Origin: Azadirachta indica
Lineage: Eukaryota > Streptophyta > Magnoliopsida > Sapindales > Meliaceae
Direction of reading: 5' to 3'
Assembly: GCA_022749755.1 (NCBI GenBank)
Contig: CM040440.1
Span: 21,253,269-21,317,268, forward strand
DNA length: 64,000 bases
In this document: piece after piece, positions 25,218 to 43,904 of the stretch
Numbering within the stretch: the stretch's first letter is position 1
How the letters are laid out: each line of letters starts with the position of its first letter
The notes under the pieces: model-generated
What the model was told of the DNA's origin: nothing
Seen by the model: only the letters and a program-made list of their open reading frames with translations
The model's database searches: none
Made by a program: the position numbers and the translations under genes

Positions 25218-26646
25218 TCAAAAACTGGACACTTGATTAAGATTAAAGAAGAGGCCAGAAGGGCCGCCCTGAGGCAGTAGAGCCAACCTTACAAGACTTT
25301 GGGCACCTTCGACTGCAGTCATTGGCCCGCAGCTGCAATTAATATCAGTTTTGACGAAGCCGGGGCCGACACAATTGACCAAGAAACCTGGGTATTTTCT
25401 GGCCTGAAGCTTTGTGTATGCATTCATAGCTGCTTTTGAGAGAATGTATGCAGATAAATGAGTTGGCCAACCTTCTTTTTCCAATGATCGTTGTGTCAAA
25501 TCCTTCAGAAACTTGTTCAATAACTCATCCAGTTTCTCCTCCGTAAGGTTTTCATCATCGCTTAAGACTCGTTTGATCCATTCACCTGGTAGATTCTGAG
25601 CCAACATATATATATATATATATATATGCCAGGAAATTAAAACTACTAGCCTTTAGTTTGGTCGAGGTTTCATTAGCTTACGCTTCAAAACTTTAATTAA
25701 CAAGACAATTACCTCCAACTTTCCAAGATAAGAGGAAACATTAACGATCCTAGGTGCATCAGATAATTGAAGGAGGGGAACAAGTGCTTCAAACATTCTT
25801 TTTGAACCATAGTAGTTTGTATTCAGGCATTCTTCTGCCATCTCCAAAGGTTGTGCTGGAATTATTTCGTTCCAATTGGCATGCTCTCCATGAGGCTGCC
25901 ATTAGAGAATTCAAAAAGAAAAAATTAATCCCCTACCTTGGTACGCGATATCACAAACCCCTACACATGTTTATGCTTAGGAGAATAACTAATATATTGT
26001 TTAGTATACCAAGTCATAATACTTAAAAATGTAACTAGGTTCTTTCTTGCCCAAGACCTATCATGCTTGCTTTCACATATATCTACTCTACTCTTGTATG
26101 ATCTTGGATACGACATTGTTACGGATAACAGTCTTACTCTTACCCAATCATCACCAGAAAGTTTGACGGCTTTTAGAAAAGCATCAGGGTCTGCCACAGC
26201 TCCGAGAATCCCTGCATTGTTCACCTGCCCAATATTGTTCCAAACTTATTCTCTCATCAAACAAAAACGTGCAAGAGATCGTTCAATTTGCAAATTAATA
26301 CAAACTGTTACAGCTCTAAATACTGTTGATTTTTCTAAACTAGACATGAGAAAAGAAGCTATAAATAATACACAGGTCCTCCACACCGTTTCATCAGCAT
26401 GAGTGATCGATGGAGATATACCTCTGTTTTCTCGAAAATTTGAGATACATGCAAAATAATTAAATTATATGCACTTGATGAGAATAATATATTATTTAAA
26501 AGCAACAATTTTGTCCGTATATAAATTTGGAAAATTGTTACATATACGTTTGGACAGACAATATTTTTTGTATCTATACCCAGATATCTCAACGCAACGC
26601 AACGGACAGAAATTGGAAAAATGCAGAAGAAAGAGCTAATAAATTA

Positions 26647-26683
<37 letters not shown>

Positions 26684-27066
26684 GATATAGAAAGAGAGCA
26701 TACCAAGATGTCAAGCTTTCCTAATTGATTTCTAACGAAATTTGCAATAGAAGCAATACTAGCAGGATCTGTGACATCGAGTTGATGAAAAACCAGAAGA
26801 TCAGGAGAGGGACAATATTGTTTGAGTTGTTCAACAGCTTCAAGACCTCTTTTCTCATCTCTGGCCGTTACCACTACCATTACTCCCTTTGAAGCTAACT
26901 GTTTACATACTTCAAATCCAAGCCCCTTGTTTCCTCCAGTAACAACAGCACATCTAAGACCAGTTCTTGTGTGAGTTAATTATATGTTATATAGATGAAT
27001 TCCATTTGAAAGCCTAGAATTTTACCTCTTTGTAGTAAGAAAGTTGCTGGATGTTACTTCTGCCAT
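25218..27066 (-). CDS. SDR A3: intact copy of gene A
   Basis: Exons are 27066-27026, 26953-26704, 26224-26144, 25895-25713 and 25595-25218, encoding 310 aa with the same translation as A1 and A2. Splice sites and catalytic residues are conserved. Only intron microsatellite lengths distinguish it, so short reads from A1-A3 cannot be told apart in coding sequence. Confidence 0.92.
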
Positions 27067-27194
27067 TGGTGTTATCGTAGACGAATAGCAGTGAGAAAAT
27101 GTGATCGTAATACTGGTCCTGCTTTGAAGTAATCTACTAGGAAACCAAGTCGACTACGCAATTAGTAAGATCATCCGTTGCATTTTTAGTTTTT

Positions 27195-27833
27195 GGGTAC
27201 TTTCACATAAATTACAAGTGGAGAGAAAGTGTGTAAAACGTTTTAAAGACCCCCCCTACTATAGCACTTCCATTTAGTTCATAGTTAGAAAAGTATTAAA
27301 TAACTAATAAAACTCTAACTTTACTTTTTTTTTATCTTTTATTTTTTTTTTTTTTTTTTTTTTTATTCAAGAACGAAAAGTAGTAATTATTGTTGTATGA
27401 AAAAAATAAAAAAAATTAATTTTTCTTTATAATAATAAGAAAAAAAAAAAAAAAATAAAAAACTTTATTTTCTTACTGTTTTTGTATAACAACAATTATT
27501 AATTTTTATTCTTCAATAAACATAAAATTAAATCACAAAAATAAATACAAAATAATAATAATAAAAAAAAAAATACATCAATCTCAAGTATTACATTTTA
27601 AATTACATTTGGATTAATACATTAACAATTTAAAAAAAAAAGTTAATAGATAAAAAAAAACAAAAAGTATAAGATTATAATTTTATTAATATATATTAAC
27701 TAAATTATTTTAATCATTCAACTCACGGTTAATTAGCTAGTAGTGGTGACACGGCTAATGAGATAGTAAAGTAGATAGTAGTTTTTCTTTACACGTAATT
27801 TTCACAAACCTCAGGGAAGTTGTGCAAATACCC
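27195..27833. mobile_element. Foldback MITE-like element, copy 3
   Basis: This is the unit-3 copy of the element at 3,589-4,223, with the same ends (gggtactttcac ... tgcaaataccc) and variable poly-A/T arms. Confidence 0.6.
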
Positions 27834-28077
27834 ATTGTTTATGGCACTCCTCGTCCAATTTCTACAAAAGTAAAAAATGTTTTTGAAGGGACCGAAAAAA
27901 AAAAACCTAACATCCATCATCATCATCGTCATTCATCACCAGATTAATAATACTAATAACTAGTTACATTGCACCTACATCTAATGGATATATGGGCTGA
28001 TATGATCCTTTAAACATTTACTTGGGAAACATAATGTAATTTGCAATTAACAATGAGATAGTAACGGAGAACTTGAT

Positions 28078-29668
28078 TTAAAAACGTGAGATTTCTTTTC
28101 GATAAAAGAAAAAGCCAGACGGCCCGCCGGGAGGCAGAAGAGCCAACTTCACAGGACTTTGTGCTCCTTCGACAGCTGTTAAGAGGCCAGCATTGCAAGT
28201 TATGTCAGTTTTGACAAACCCTGGGCAAACACAATTCACCAAGAAATCCGGGTACTTCTTAGCATGAATCCTTGTGTAGGCATTCAGAGCCGCTTTCGAG
28301 ACAATGTAGGCAGATAAATGTGCAGGCCAGCCTCCTTTTTCGAGCAATCCCTCCTTGAAATCCTTCAGAAACTTGTTCAGTACCTCATCCACTCTCTCTT
28401 CTGTAAGTCTTTCCACATCGCTTAACACTTTTTTAGCCCAATCATTTGGAATATTCTGAATCAACATATGATTTGACAAGGAAAAACTTATATATAGTTG
28501 GATTTTATATATGTAATTACTTAATTCAGTATATATATATATATAAAGTTTTTTTCACTTGGAAGGAAGATGAATCACCTTCAGCAATCCCAGAAGAGAA
28601 GAAACATTGACAATCCTTGCTGAATTGGATAACTGGAGTAAGGGAGCGAGTGCTTCCACCATACGTTTTGCACCATAATAATTTGTATTCAGGCATTCTT
28701 CTGCCGTTTCATAAGTTTGAGTTGCAATTTCGTTCCAATTGACATGATCGCCCCTTGGCTGCATCAGCAGAAAAAAAATTAATCTCCTGTTATGGCATTT
28801 CAGAAACCTTGATCAACTCCAAAATCCCATACCAAACTGAATTTCCAAAAAATCAGTTCTGCTTCCTAGATATTCTGTCAACATGATATACTAAAATAAC
28901 TGCATAACAAAATCTAGATAGCAACTAAAAATCAGCTCTTCCTTCTTAACTCAGATTAAGCGTAGAGCTAGCAAACAAAGATGTATACTGTGAAAAGATA
29001 TACTAACCCAGCCACCAGAAATTTCAGAGGCTCTTATAAATGCATCAGAGTCTAGTATAGCTCCACCAATCCCGGCATTGTTCACCTGTACATCATTCCA
29101 AATTTTCTCATAATCCACTTCGCAGGTATCTAAAATTACTAACTCCATTTTAATAACAAGTAAAATTTACAAATTAAGTTGAGCATTTAAATTAGACTAA
29201 TGAGCAGATATACTAATCACCAAGCCACAGAATCTAGGTGAAAATAAAATCAAGTTAAATTTGAAGGGAAATGGTTGGGATTGCCAAAATGGCAAGCATA
29301 CCAAGATGTCAAGTTTTCCAAATTGACTTCTGATGAAATCCGAAAAAAAAGCAACACTAACAGGGTTTGCCACATCAAGCTGATGAAATATTACATAATC
29401 AGACAGACCAGTCCCTGCCAGTTTTTCAACAGCTTCGAGTCCTCTTTTCTCATTTCTGGCTGTTAACACCACCACAATCCCATCAGAAGCCAACTGCCTG
29501 CATATTTCAAACCCAATGCCCTTGTTTCCTCCTGTAACAACTGCATACCTGCGAAACAGAGATTTAGTTACCTCAGCTAAATTTTCTCTTACACTCGCTG
29601 ATTCAACTAGACTAATCGCATCAACCTTTAGCTCAAGAAACAATTTAGGCTTAAACAAGAAAAACGAA

Positions 29669-29713
<45 letters not shown>

Positions 29714-29751
29714 TACCTCTTTTCTGCAAGAAAGTTCGATGCTTGTGCCAT
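28078..29751 (-). CDS. SDR B3: the only intact gene B reductase
   Basis: Exons are 29751-29717, 29548-29302, 29085-29008, 28758-28579 and 28455-28078, summing to 918 nt and 305 aa. The start [12 protein letters not shown] is in phase with the exon carrying the cofactor loop [12 protein letters not shown] opens exon 3, VNVSS ends exon 4, and catalytic Tyr230/Lys234 lie in YIVSK. It lacks the exon-3 deletion of B1 and the homopolymer shifts of B2. It is closest to gene A within the window and belongs to the same salutaridine/neomenthol-type reductase group; its substrate is unknown. The CA/TA array in intron 1 touches the donor. Confidence 0.9.
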
Positions 29752-31718
29752 ATTCAGAGTAAAGAAATGAAATGGGCTTCCAAGATTCTTCAAGGTAAGT
29801 ATAAAATTTTCTTTTATCGGCGGCGGTGGACGGCGGAATTGAACAGTTAATGAATCTAGTTCTGCCGTTGACTGCTGCTTTGGGTAGTTTATGGTGAATT
29901 TGTTAAAATTTTTTTGAAATAAAATCTCGGCCTTTAGATTTCAATTGAGAACAGGTGTCAATAGATGCTGTAGGGTCCATGATTTCCCAGACCAGGAAAG
30001 GATAAAGATGAGTTTGGAGTTTGCATGGCGTCGGATATGAATTGAGTTTCAGATTTGTACACTTGTAAGGTCGTTCAGTCGTCATTGGTACATCATGCAC
30101 GTTAGGTCCAAATTGGTGAGCTTTCGCTTTACGGATGTTATATCAACTACCGTAACTTCAAAACGGAAATATTTAGCACAAAAAGACTATTTAAGGATTA
30201 GTTTAGTAACACTGGAAAATAAAAATTAATATAATTAGTATTTATATATTTTAATATTTTTTTGATAATATTAGTGGTATATTTGGTGTTTAGAGATATA
30301 ATTAAAAAAAGTATTGTTATATTAATAAATTACTAAAATATTCATACATTAAAATAAATATTTAAGGGAATGTTCGTTACCCTATTTTTTTAATTAATAC
30401 CCTATTATTCCCTATATTTTATTTAATATTTCATCACCTTTTTGAATTTTGATTTTACTTTTTAATATTTTAAATATTTTTTATTTTATCATTTTGTAAA
30501 CTAATTGAATTGAAGGACAAAATTAAAAAAAAAAATCAAGAAAGTAATGGAGTATTAGAAAAAATATAAGAGAGTAATGAAATATTCATTTAAAAAGTAA
30601 AGGATAATAAGCGTTTTCACTAAATAATATATCCATGTAGCTTTATTTTTTTTTTTATATATATATATATATATAACATTTTTGTTTTATAAACATTTTT
30701 AAAAATTTGAATGAAAAATTTATTATAAAAATAACTACAATCTTAATAATTTAAAAAATAATATTTTTTGTTATAAAAGTGGTATAATTTTAATAATAAT
30801 AATAATTATCTACTAAACATTAAAATATCAATAAAATTATAAATATTATGAACTTAAATAATGTATTATTTTAATAATTTATTCATTAAGAAAGAAAAAA
30901 TATAATAAATAATACATCACCAAATATCTAATGTAATCCATCATATATTCATATATATAATTGTCTAAATTAAAATATATTTCTTAAAAAAAATAAATAT
31001 TTGAGAAATATAATTTTTAAATTTTAGAGATATTTTAAAAAAAATAAAATTTTTATTAATTGTACGACTTCTACCTTCTTAAACACTTGAAATGCTAATT
31101 AGAAAATGCATTAAATTTGTACTAACCAAATAATCACTTCAAATGTTAAATTTTTTTAATAAGTACTTTTATCAAAATCTGTTAAATACATCATTTAATA
31201 CTTTACAAATGCAAGTTAATACCGCAAAACTTACAAATGCAAGTCATTGATCTTCCCATTTAAGTTCTCAAACGATAATAATAATAAAAAATTTAAAAAA
31301 AAAAAAGTACCAAACAGGCCAAACACCCAACTTTTGACATTCCGGAGCTTTATCTGGACAGATAGCTATTGAACTTAAGCCCATTGACGAAAAAGCATGT
31401 TAACCAACAAACCACAGTCAACCACTTCGTCTTTAAGATTTTTTTTTTTAGCATGGTCATTGAGACGATATCTTTGCAAAATAAACAAGAGATTATGAAT
31501 GAATCTTGCGCGCTAAATTAATGAAAAAGGCAGAGTGAAGCAGACGGGTCTACATAACAATTGAGCGAGCTTTACTGTGGATTTCACTTAACTCTTGGAC
31601 ATTTACAAACTTACTAATTATCAATTAAGAAAATAAACCAAGAATGTTGTGCTTGACTGCAGAAAATTGTAGTCAAGAAAAATAGCTTGAATAACGTCAG
31701 AAGAGGTAACGAGAGGCT
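29752..31718. other. Spacer from SDR B3 across the array end to the malic enzyme gene
   Basis: Up to about 31,212 this is unit sequence: AT-rich DNA, the foldback element at 30,365-30,621 and a TA array near 30,656. From there to 31,718 it is single-copy flank with the direct repeat ttacaaatgcaagt at 31,203 and 31,231. No gene is visible. Confidence 0.6.
30365..30621. mobile_element. Small foldback element, copy 3
   Basis: This is the unit-3 copy of the element at 6,760-7,017, with the same imperfect inverted ends. Confidence 0.45.
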
Positions 31719-37832
<6,114 letters not shown>

Positions 37833-39439
37833 TTCGCGCTTCAGAATTTGAGATCCAAAACAAGAAACAGAGACTTTCTGAAGAGAAAAATCTAAAAAGA
37901 GCAAACAAACTTTTAAGTGGACTTTAATTGATGTTTCTCATCATTTTAGAAAACATTTGGTGTAACTGAGTTGTCTTAAGCATGCGATGGTCAATTTATA
38001 GGGGACAATAAATAGTTAATTACAAATTTTTTTCGCCCTCCGTTACCAATTATTCTCTTTTTGTAAAAGGAAAATTTTGACGAGGTTCTCCGTCTGCCCA
38101 GCCGAGTATGTTAAATAGAAACAGTTGAAGTTGTTGAGCTTGAAAAACGAAGTGTAAATACGGCTGCCCGGGCTTTGAGGGAATCGGGAGAATGTGCCAA
38201 AATAGAGGGCAGCTGCGCTGATAGAGTGATAGTAGAGGACAGTAAGCTGCCCGAGGTATAGTAACGGGCATCGAGGGTACGTATGAGAGTATATTGAGCT
38301 TGGGTTAATCATGTTAGCCGTGGGCCAGCCCGTGGACTGTTTTCACTTGACGGGTTTAGACGTTCCGGTGGGCTGGCGCTCCCTTCAGATGGAAGATCTC
38401 CCCGCTCGATTTCTGACACGTGTCCCCGGAAATAACAAAATTTCCCAATCTGCTAGCTGGGGTAGGGGTAAGAAATCTAATCGTAGACTTGAAAATTGTT
38501 ACAGTGCTAACTACGAAAGTCATGTAGACAGTGTATTAGTAAAGGATTTAGGTTTTTATATTATTTTGAAATAACATGCGAAACATGTGGATACGATCGT
38601 CATTATTCTTATGCATCAGTGTTTTGTTTAATGCCAAGGAAGCCTAAGAAAGCGACATAAGCCAAGCATCTTTCTTTCTTGCTTCTGGTCGTCGAGTTTT
38701 CGGCTGACCTTTCGAAGTAATGAAGGCTCAACAACCCCCATTAAATTTGAGGTTGCCCCACGATTATTCACCGACTATTCTTCGGGCATAAATACATGTT
38801 GCCGGTCAATCTAAATTTCTCATCGTTGCTTTTCCTTTTTTACTGAACTTTTCACAATCAAACGGAACTGATGCTATTCGAATTCAATGGTTGGGGCCTT
38901 ATTTGGCTACAGCGAGGAATAATACCTTATTTGCTTACTGTTGCAACAAAACGAGACTCTCTTATCATCCCTTTTTTGTCTCTCTCTTTCTTCCTCAGTT
39001 CCTTGGCTTAAACCCGCCACCACTAACTTCCTCTTGATTCTTGTCTTCTTGATGTCACTTTAGAATAATTGTCCTACATGTTCATGCTAATCGCATCCTA
39101 GTCAATGTTTAACCTTTTGGAAATTCTTATATGCCAAGCATCACTTAGATTAATAGATCAAAGAAAACAATATCCATATCACAATTTCCAAAGAACAGTT
39201 TAATGTTTTTATCATGACAAGATAACATAACAAAAGGCAGCTTATTGATGATATAATGCCGATACAAACCCACTTCGCAACAAGCAGATTCAAATCTTAG
39301 AACATGTCATCAGAGCAAGTCTTAAAGGCTACTAAAAACATTGGCAATCCAAGACGCAAACAATGGTTTGTGACATTGCAAACTATAGGACATATTTGAC
39401 CTCTACAAGTACTTTTCCACTTGTTGGCCCTGTAGAAAT
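37833..39439. other. Intergenic region upstream of NAD-ME2
   Basis: This is promoter-proximal DNA of the malic enzyme gene, followed by sequence without a recognisable gene as far as the 3' end of the complex I gene. It is less AT-rich at 38,050-38,470. Open frames there have no homology that I recognise. Confidence 0.5.
38415..38424. promoter_or_regulatory. Palindromic G-box/ABRE-like element
   Basis: The perfect palindrome GACACGTGTC contains the CACGTG core bound by plant bZIP and bHLH factors. It lies about 580 bp upstream of the NAD-ME2 start codon. Its function is inferred from the motif alone. Confidence 0.4.
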
Positions 39440-40832
39440 TCAGTAGTCTTTGGTTCCAAAATTCTTGCACCAAAGCTGAGAAGGAATTGGCCGAACAGGA
39501 TGATGAGGTCGTTGCTGCAAGAAAATAGGTCTTTCAGCACCTCATCATGAAAATCACAAGCAACATAGTTTTATAAAAGCATTCATTAATAATATTAATT
39601 TCAGACATTTAAACCAAAAGTTTTTCTAAGAAAGGAATTCAAAAGTAAGGTATCTGTTACAGCAATTCAAGCCACATATACATCTAATTTCAATTTTTTC
39701 AGACATAAATTTTTGGAACTGAAACTGTACAGAACATCTAAACTATTCATGTTTAATCAGACTGGCTTTCAAATTTTTACATCATAAAATTGTAAGGAAT
39801 ATGATGGAAAGCTTAGATCTCCAGCTCCAAACTAATTTCTTCAAATGGACCCATGTACTAATTCAAAGACAAAGTAGAATAAACTATTATGTAGAATGCA
39901 CCAAACTTAAGCTATCATCACAGCATGTGACCGCTGAATTTTGGTTTCTGAGCATCTAATTCCGGACATGCTGTTTAAAAATGATATCAAATACTGATAG
40001 CAGCCAAGCAGTTTCTAAATAATGCACTGATAATATACCTCAGAGTCATACAACAAATACCAATGCTAAATAGTAGCTAAATTTGAATTTCAATATACCA
40101 TAAACTAATTAACAAAAGGCAATTAGTATACACTGTTTCACTCTCTTGGTTCCATGAAGAGGAAAACAGGGATCTGTTTTGAAGATCTATGATATATTTT
40201 TCTGCATAAGAGGGGAAAACTGAAAAAAGTTATGAAAGAAAACCATCTTATCCTACCCTTGTACATGAAATATTTATCATACCTTACAAAGTATTCACTT
40301 TCATCAGAGAAATAAACAATATTATTTAACAACAGAGAAGCAATGTTATATTAAGTAGATAGAACTGCAGTTAACCATTTTGAAAACATGTATGTACTTA
40401 TTCCAGCTAAAATCATAGTAGCCAAAATTCCTATTCTTTTCTACCAATTGCTTCCATTAGTCCAATTCCAACCACTTCGTTTACATTGATTAAAGACTAA
40501 AACCAAATCAAGATGCAACAAGCATAAGACAATATAGTTTTAGATCACAAACTACATTGCAGTTAATCCCAAACCATATGCTACAGTTCAGTAGTAACAG
40601 AATAGAAACAAATGAAATTAATCGAGAAAAGGGATGAGTTTTCAGAGACCTCAAGCTCGGCGGATTTCATAGCAATAGGGATGCAAATAAGGAAGACTCC
40701 AGCCATGGCAATGGCAGTGTTGCGCTTCCAGTGCTTGGGCCTGCAGTACGGCCCACCGGTCATACTCCACACTTTCCCTCTGAAATCGCCGTGGGCTCCT
40801 TCCCCCGCGTGTCCATGATCTGTTCCTCCCAT
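39440..40832 (-). CDS. Small plant complex I membrane-arm subunit (At4g20150-like)
   Basis: Two coding exons (40832-40650 and 39514-39440) encode 85 aa starting MGGTDHGHAGEGAHGDF and ending KNFGTKDY. A His/Gly-rich N-terminus is followed by one predicted membrane helix at about residues 39-56 and a basic Pro-rich tail. The sequence closely resembles a small Arabidopsis mitochondrial NADH dehydrogenase subunit that I remember as At4g20150; that identifier is from memory. There is no cleavable presequence, as in many small complex I subunits. A 5'-UTR intron is likely at about 41,006-40,857, between a donor reading CAGgtaatt and an acceptor tttgcag just before the leader. The promoter has site II elements. 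Confidence 0.85.
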
Positions 40833-41186
40833 TAGGTACCGATTGATTTAACTGCAAAGAAAATCGATACGATTATGTTTCGAAAAGTCAAAAACCTAAT
40901 TAATCTAATTTCACATTCCCAAGTATAAAAGATAGTGAACGTTGGATGAGTTGTTATTCGATGTCAGTAATTGAGATGGATAAGAGTTGGATTGTTGGAA
41001 ATTACCTGAGAAAAAGTGTACGATTGGAGAGGTAGATGTTAACCAGCTCTTGAGAGAGAGGCTGCGTGCAGGTATTCACTGTGTGTGGTGTAGTTGTGTT
41101 GTTGAACGGAGGACTCTTTCGTCTTTGCAGTCCCGCACGTGCCGAAAGTGAGAACCGACAGAACTCCTCTAACACGAGATTTGAAC

Positions 41187-41255
41187 TGGGCCTACTTTGG
41201 TTTGGGCCCTTCGATTAATCTTCTCGCATCTGCGGGCAGGAATTCGTCTAGCCCA
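41187..41255. promoter_or_regulatory. Site II (TGGGCC/T) promoter elements
   Basis: TGGGCC occurs at 41,187-41,192 and 41,203-41,208, with an inverted AGCCCA at 41,250-41,255, upstream of the complex I subunit transcript. Site II repeats are known from nuclear genes for mitochondrial respiratory proteins and ribosomal proteins, which fits this gene. Confidence 0.6.
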
Positions 41256-42323
41256 TCTTGGGATGTTTCGTGGGCAGCTGTTTAAAAGACAATGGGATCC
41301 TCGATGTCTTCTTATACCATCAGCCACTGGCTATATACTGAAATATCCATGTCGGACAAGCCCCTTCATCTAGCACCTTCATCTAACTCATCTTCTATGT
41401 AGAGATCATTTGCACTATGATGTATAATCATCTCTCTCTTCTGCAATGGACCAATGAATACTGTGCGATTCATGTTAACAACATTAAGGACAAATTCATG
41501 AAAACACGTCTAAATTCTTTCGAAGGAATCCCATGTACCACTTCCTATATTCAAACTGCAATTCATAATCTGACACTTATATCTACATGGTCATTAATAA
41601 TGTCAATCAATACCACTGCAGTTGATGCAATAAGCAAGTTCGTGCTAAGCCAATTATAAGTAGTCTACTTTAAAACAGGTAGCAACCCCAGCGCTTTGGC
41701 TCACAGTTCCATCGTTTGGGAAATGGTGTGATGACAACATAATTTTTAACCTAAATGTAACGGAAAATGATACATTATGAATCAAGAAACGTATAAGAAG
41801 TTATCTAAAGGCAATTCACATGATTCATGAAATAACGATATATAAAAACAAATCTAATATTGAGCATCAACAAAATTAGCCTTGTCCTTCAACAAATTCA
41901 AATGTGCTAAACAACACCTCTTCCATTATATCTTTTGCTAATTCTAGGTGGAATTACGTTAACACTTTCAAATTTAATTGAATTTTCACAAAGTTAAGCT
42001 GGGGTGCTAAATTCTAGTCAAGATTGTGCAAAGTTTCATGAAATCCAATTTGGAATATTGGACTCGCATATAGAAAGGCATGAAATATCTTCAGAAATTA
42101 TCTTCGTTCTGGATTTACAGCATCAACATAAACCCAAAATATAGTAATACGAGGCTGATTTGAGAATAGATCAAGAGACTAGCGTCAGATTAGAAATGGA
42201 ATTCAAAGTTGTTGGCTGGCTAGGCCATGGAAACAACAGTGTGTGTATGTATGTATGTATGTATGTATGTATGTATGTATGTACAACCTTCATTATTGCC
42301 GTCACTATAAAATTTCTTTCTAG
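41256..42323. other. Intergenic region with a GTAT microsatellite
   Basis: No gene is seen. A (GTAT)n microsatellite lies at 42,245-42,283. From about 41,930 onward the sequence is the 3' flank of PCNA-like gene 1, and its reverse complement recurs downstream of PCNA-like gene 2. Confidence 0.6.
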
Positions 42324-42596
42324 CTAGTCAAAGTAAAACACGAGGGAGCCGATATCATCAACTGGGTAATGCAGCGTAAGAGGTGCTTCGTCGGAATAAA
42401 GAATCCAAACCATTGTTGAAACAAGAGATGCTTTCTGCAACGCATCCAAGGGAGGGAGATCGATTTTGACTTCAAATTCATCTTCTTCTCCAACACCTCC
42501 AATGATACATTCATCACGCTGCAGATTTATTATAGAAAAACGCACAAACAAGTTTCAAAGAAGCTCAAACTCAATAGAAAATAATCCTTTAATTAA

Positions 42597-42627
<31 letters not shown>

Positions 42628-43760
42628 ATTCACACATACCTCTTTTCTACGGATGATATTCCTGTTTGTTTCTGTACCAAACTTCACCTGCTCATTCGTT
42701 ATCTTGAGTATAGCTGAGATGATACGCGCACGTGTTAGCGGCAGAATATATTATAAATGAAATTAATCAAGTATATTTTTTATGTAAGTATAAATGAAGT
42801 AATTCTCTGCAAGATGAAAATGATACCTTCATCATTTGAATCCTCGCGGAGATACCTCAAATTTTCGACGAAATCATTTGAAGGCATCCCAATGATCGCT
42901 AGGTATTGACTTTCCAAGTAAATCTCAGGATCTTCATGCACATTGTCGGCTTCTTTCAATTCCAGTGCCTCGTATCTGCTCAGTGTATTACCTTCTTCAT
43001 CTAGACATACGGCATTCACAAGTATATATAGCTAATTAATTAAAGAACTGTGCAAAGAACGAAATGAATGTACATGTATAATTCTTGAAATATTGAGATC
43101 ATATGACTACTGCTAATGATCAAGGAAATTAAGAATCAATGAAGAACAAAATCGAAACAATTAATAATTAAAGATTCTTGAAGAAAATGGGCGAGGCAAA
43201 ATTGCTACCGACCTACTAACGTAAATATAAAGCGGATTATTCTGTGTTCCTCGTCATCAGCCTGGACAGTGATGGAGGATTCTCCGTATTGAAGAATTAG
43301 CTTGTTATATAACTCATTAAGATCGATACCAGCAAACCCATTGCTATTGCAGCGAAAGAGATTATCATCTGAGATAACAGGTTTGATTATCAGCATTGCG
43401 TAAATGTAACCTTCTTGGTCCCAAGCAGTCAGCGATACTCCGTTTGGGCTGTAAATGACTATGCCCTTGTCGTCGTCTGTCTCTATGAGCTCTATGAGTG
43501 GTGCCACGGCTCTTCTTAGAAGATCTCCATTAGAAACCTTCAGTTCTAACATGGTGTGATATCTGTTACTGAGCTTGAGAGAGAAGAGAAAGAGAGAGTT
43601 GTTTGACATATATATATATATATATATTGGAGGGAAATGACGTTACAGTTTCGGTTATTTGGTTATTAAGTCGTTGGAATTAGTTACAAATATGATATTA
43701 ATTTAATGCTGCGTCCAAAGAATTCATCCATAGAGGCCGGTCAATAAAAAGTTTTCTCTT
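41930..43760 (-). repeat. Inverted segmental duplication, left arm
   Basis: The reverse complement of this interval matches 50,360-52,180 along the clamp gene, about 200 bp of its promoter and about 350 bp of its 3' flank. An example is the 3' segment ctttgcacaatcttgactag, present in reverse complement near 42,020 and directly near 52,065. Arm ends are approximate. The two arms flank the MAT2B-like gene. Confidence 0.8.
42324..43552 (-). CDS. Diverged PCNA-like sliding clamp, gene 1
   Basis: Exons are 43552-43213, 43000-42827, 42713-42640 and 42518-42324, totalling 783 nt and 260 aa (PCNA is about 260). Family anchors are the start MLELKVSNGDLLRRAV, RC in FRCNSN, the IDLN..NK strand, PSNDFVENLRYL (PSGEFARICRDL in PCNA), VKFGTET, KASLVSTMVWILYSDEAPL (KATPLSSTVTLSMSADVPL) and the last strand VFYF. 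It lacks the C-terminal PKIEDE-type tail, the interdomain connector is unlike PCNA, and the K164 position is Asn178. The acidic insert ETDDDKG is unusual. The frame and splice sites are intact, so it is probably expressed. It may be a specialised clamp or a clamp decoy; the function is unknown. Confidence 0.85.
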
Positions 43761-43904
43761 TTAATTGAACAGTTTCATATAGAGGTAAGACACAATTCAG
43801 TATTCATTTCCTTTAATAAAATTTCTTTTTTGGGCTTAATAATGATAAAAGGAATTAATTAATAGAGAAGATTATATCAAAAGGATTGGTATGGAATAAT
43901 ATTA

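Larger units (their letters stand above)
23603..31211. repeat. Tandem segmental duplication, copy 3 (partial)
   Basis: This copy matches copies 1 and 2 through loci A and B and the AT-rich spacer. Identity stops after the motif ttacaaatgc at 31,203-31,212, and the following sequence is unrelated to the unit. Loci C and D are absent. The right-flank motif ttacaaatgcaagt occurs again at 31,231-31,244. The point of divergence corresponds to 7,610 in copy 1 and 19,420 in copy 2. Confidence 0.9.

Noticed and set aside
1..31211. Direct repeats as LTRs of a giant retrotransposon
   Set aside because: The repeat contains several intron-bearing plant genes. No reverse transcriptase, integrase, primer-binding site or polypurine tract is associated with the ends.
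38311..38574. Open frame of 87 codons upstream of NAD-ME2
   Set aside because: It has no domain, no splice-supported continuation and no family resemblance. It lies in the promoter region.
42245..42283. GTAT repeat as a possible CRISPR-like or structured array
   Set aside because: It is a plain tetranucleotide microsatellite without spacers.
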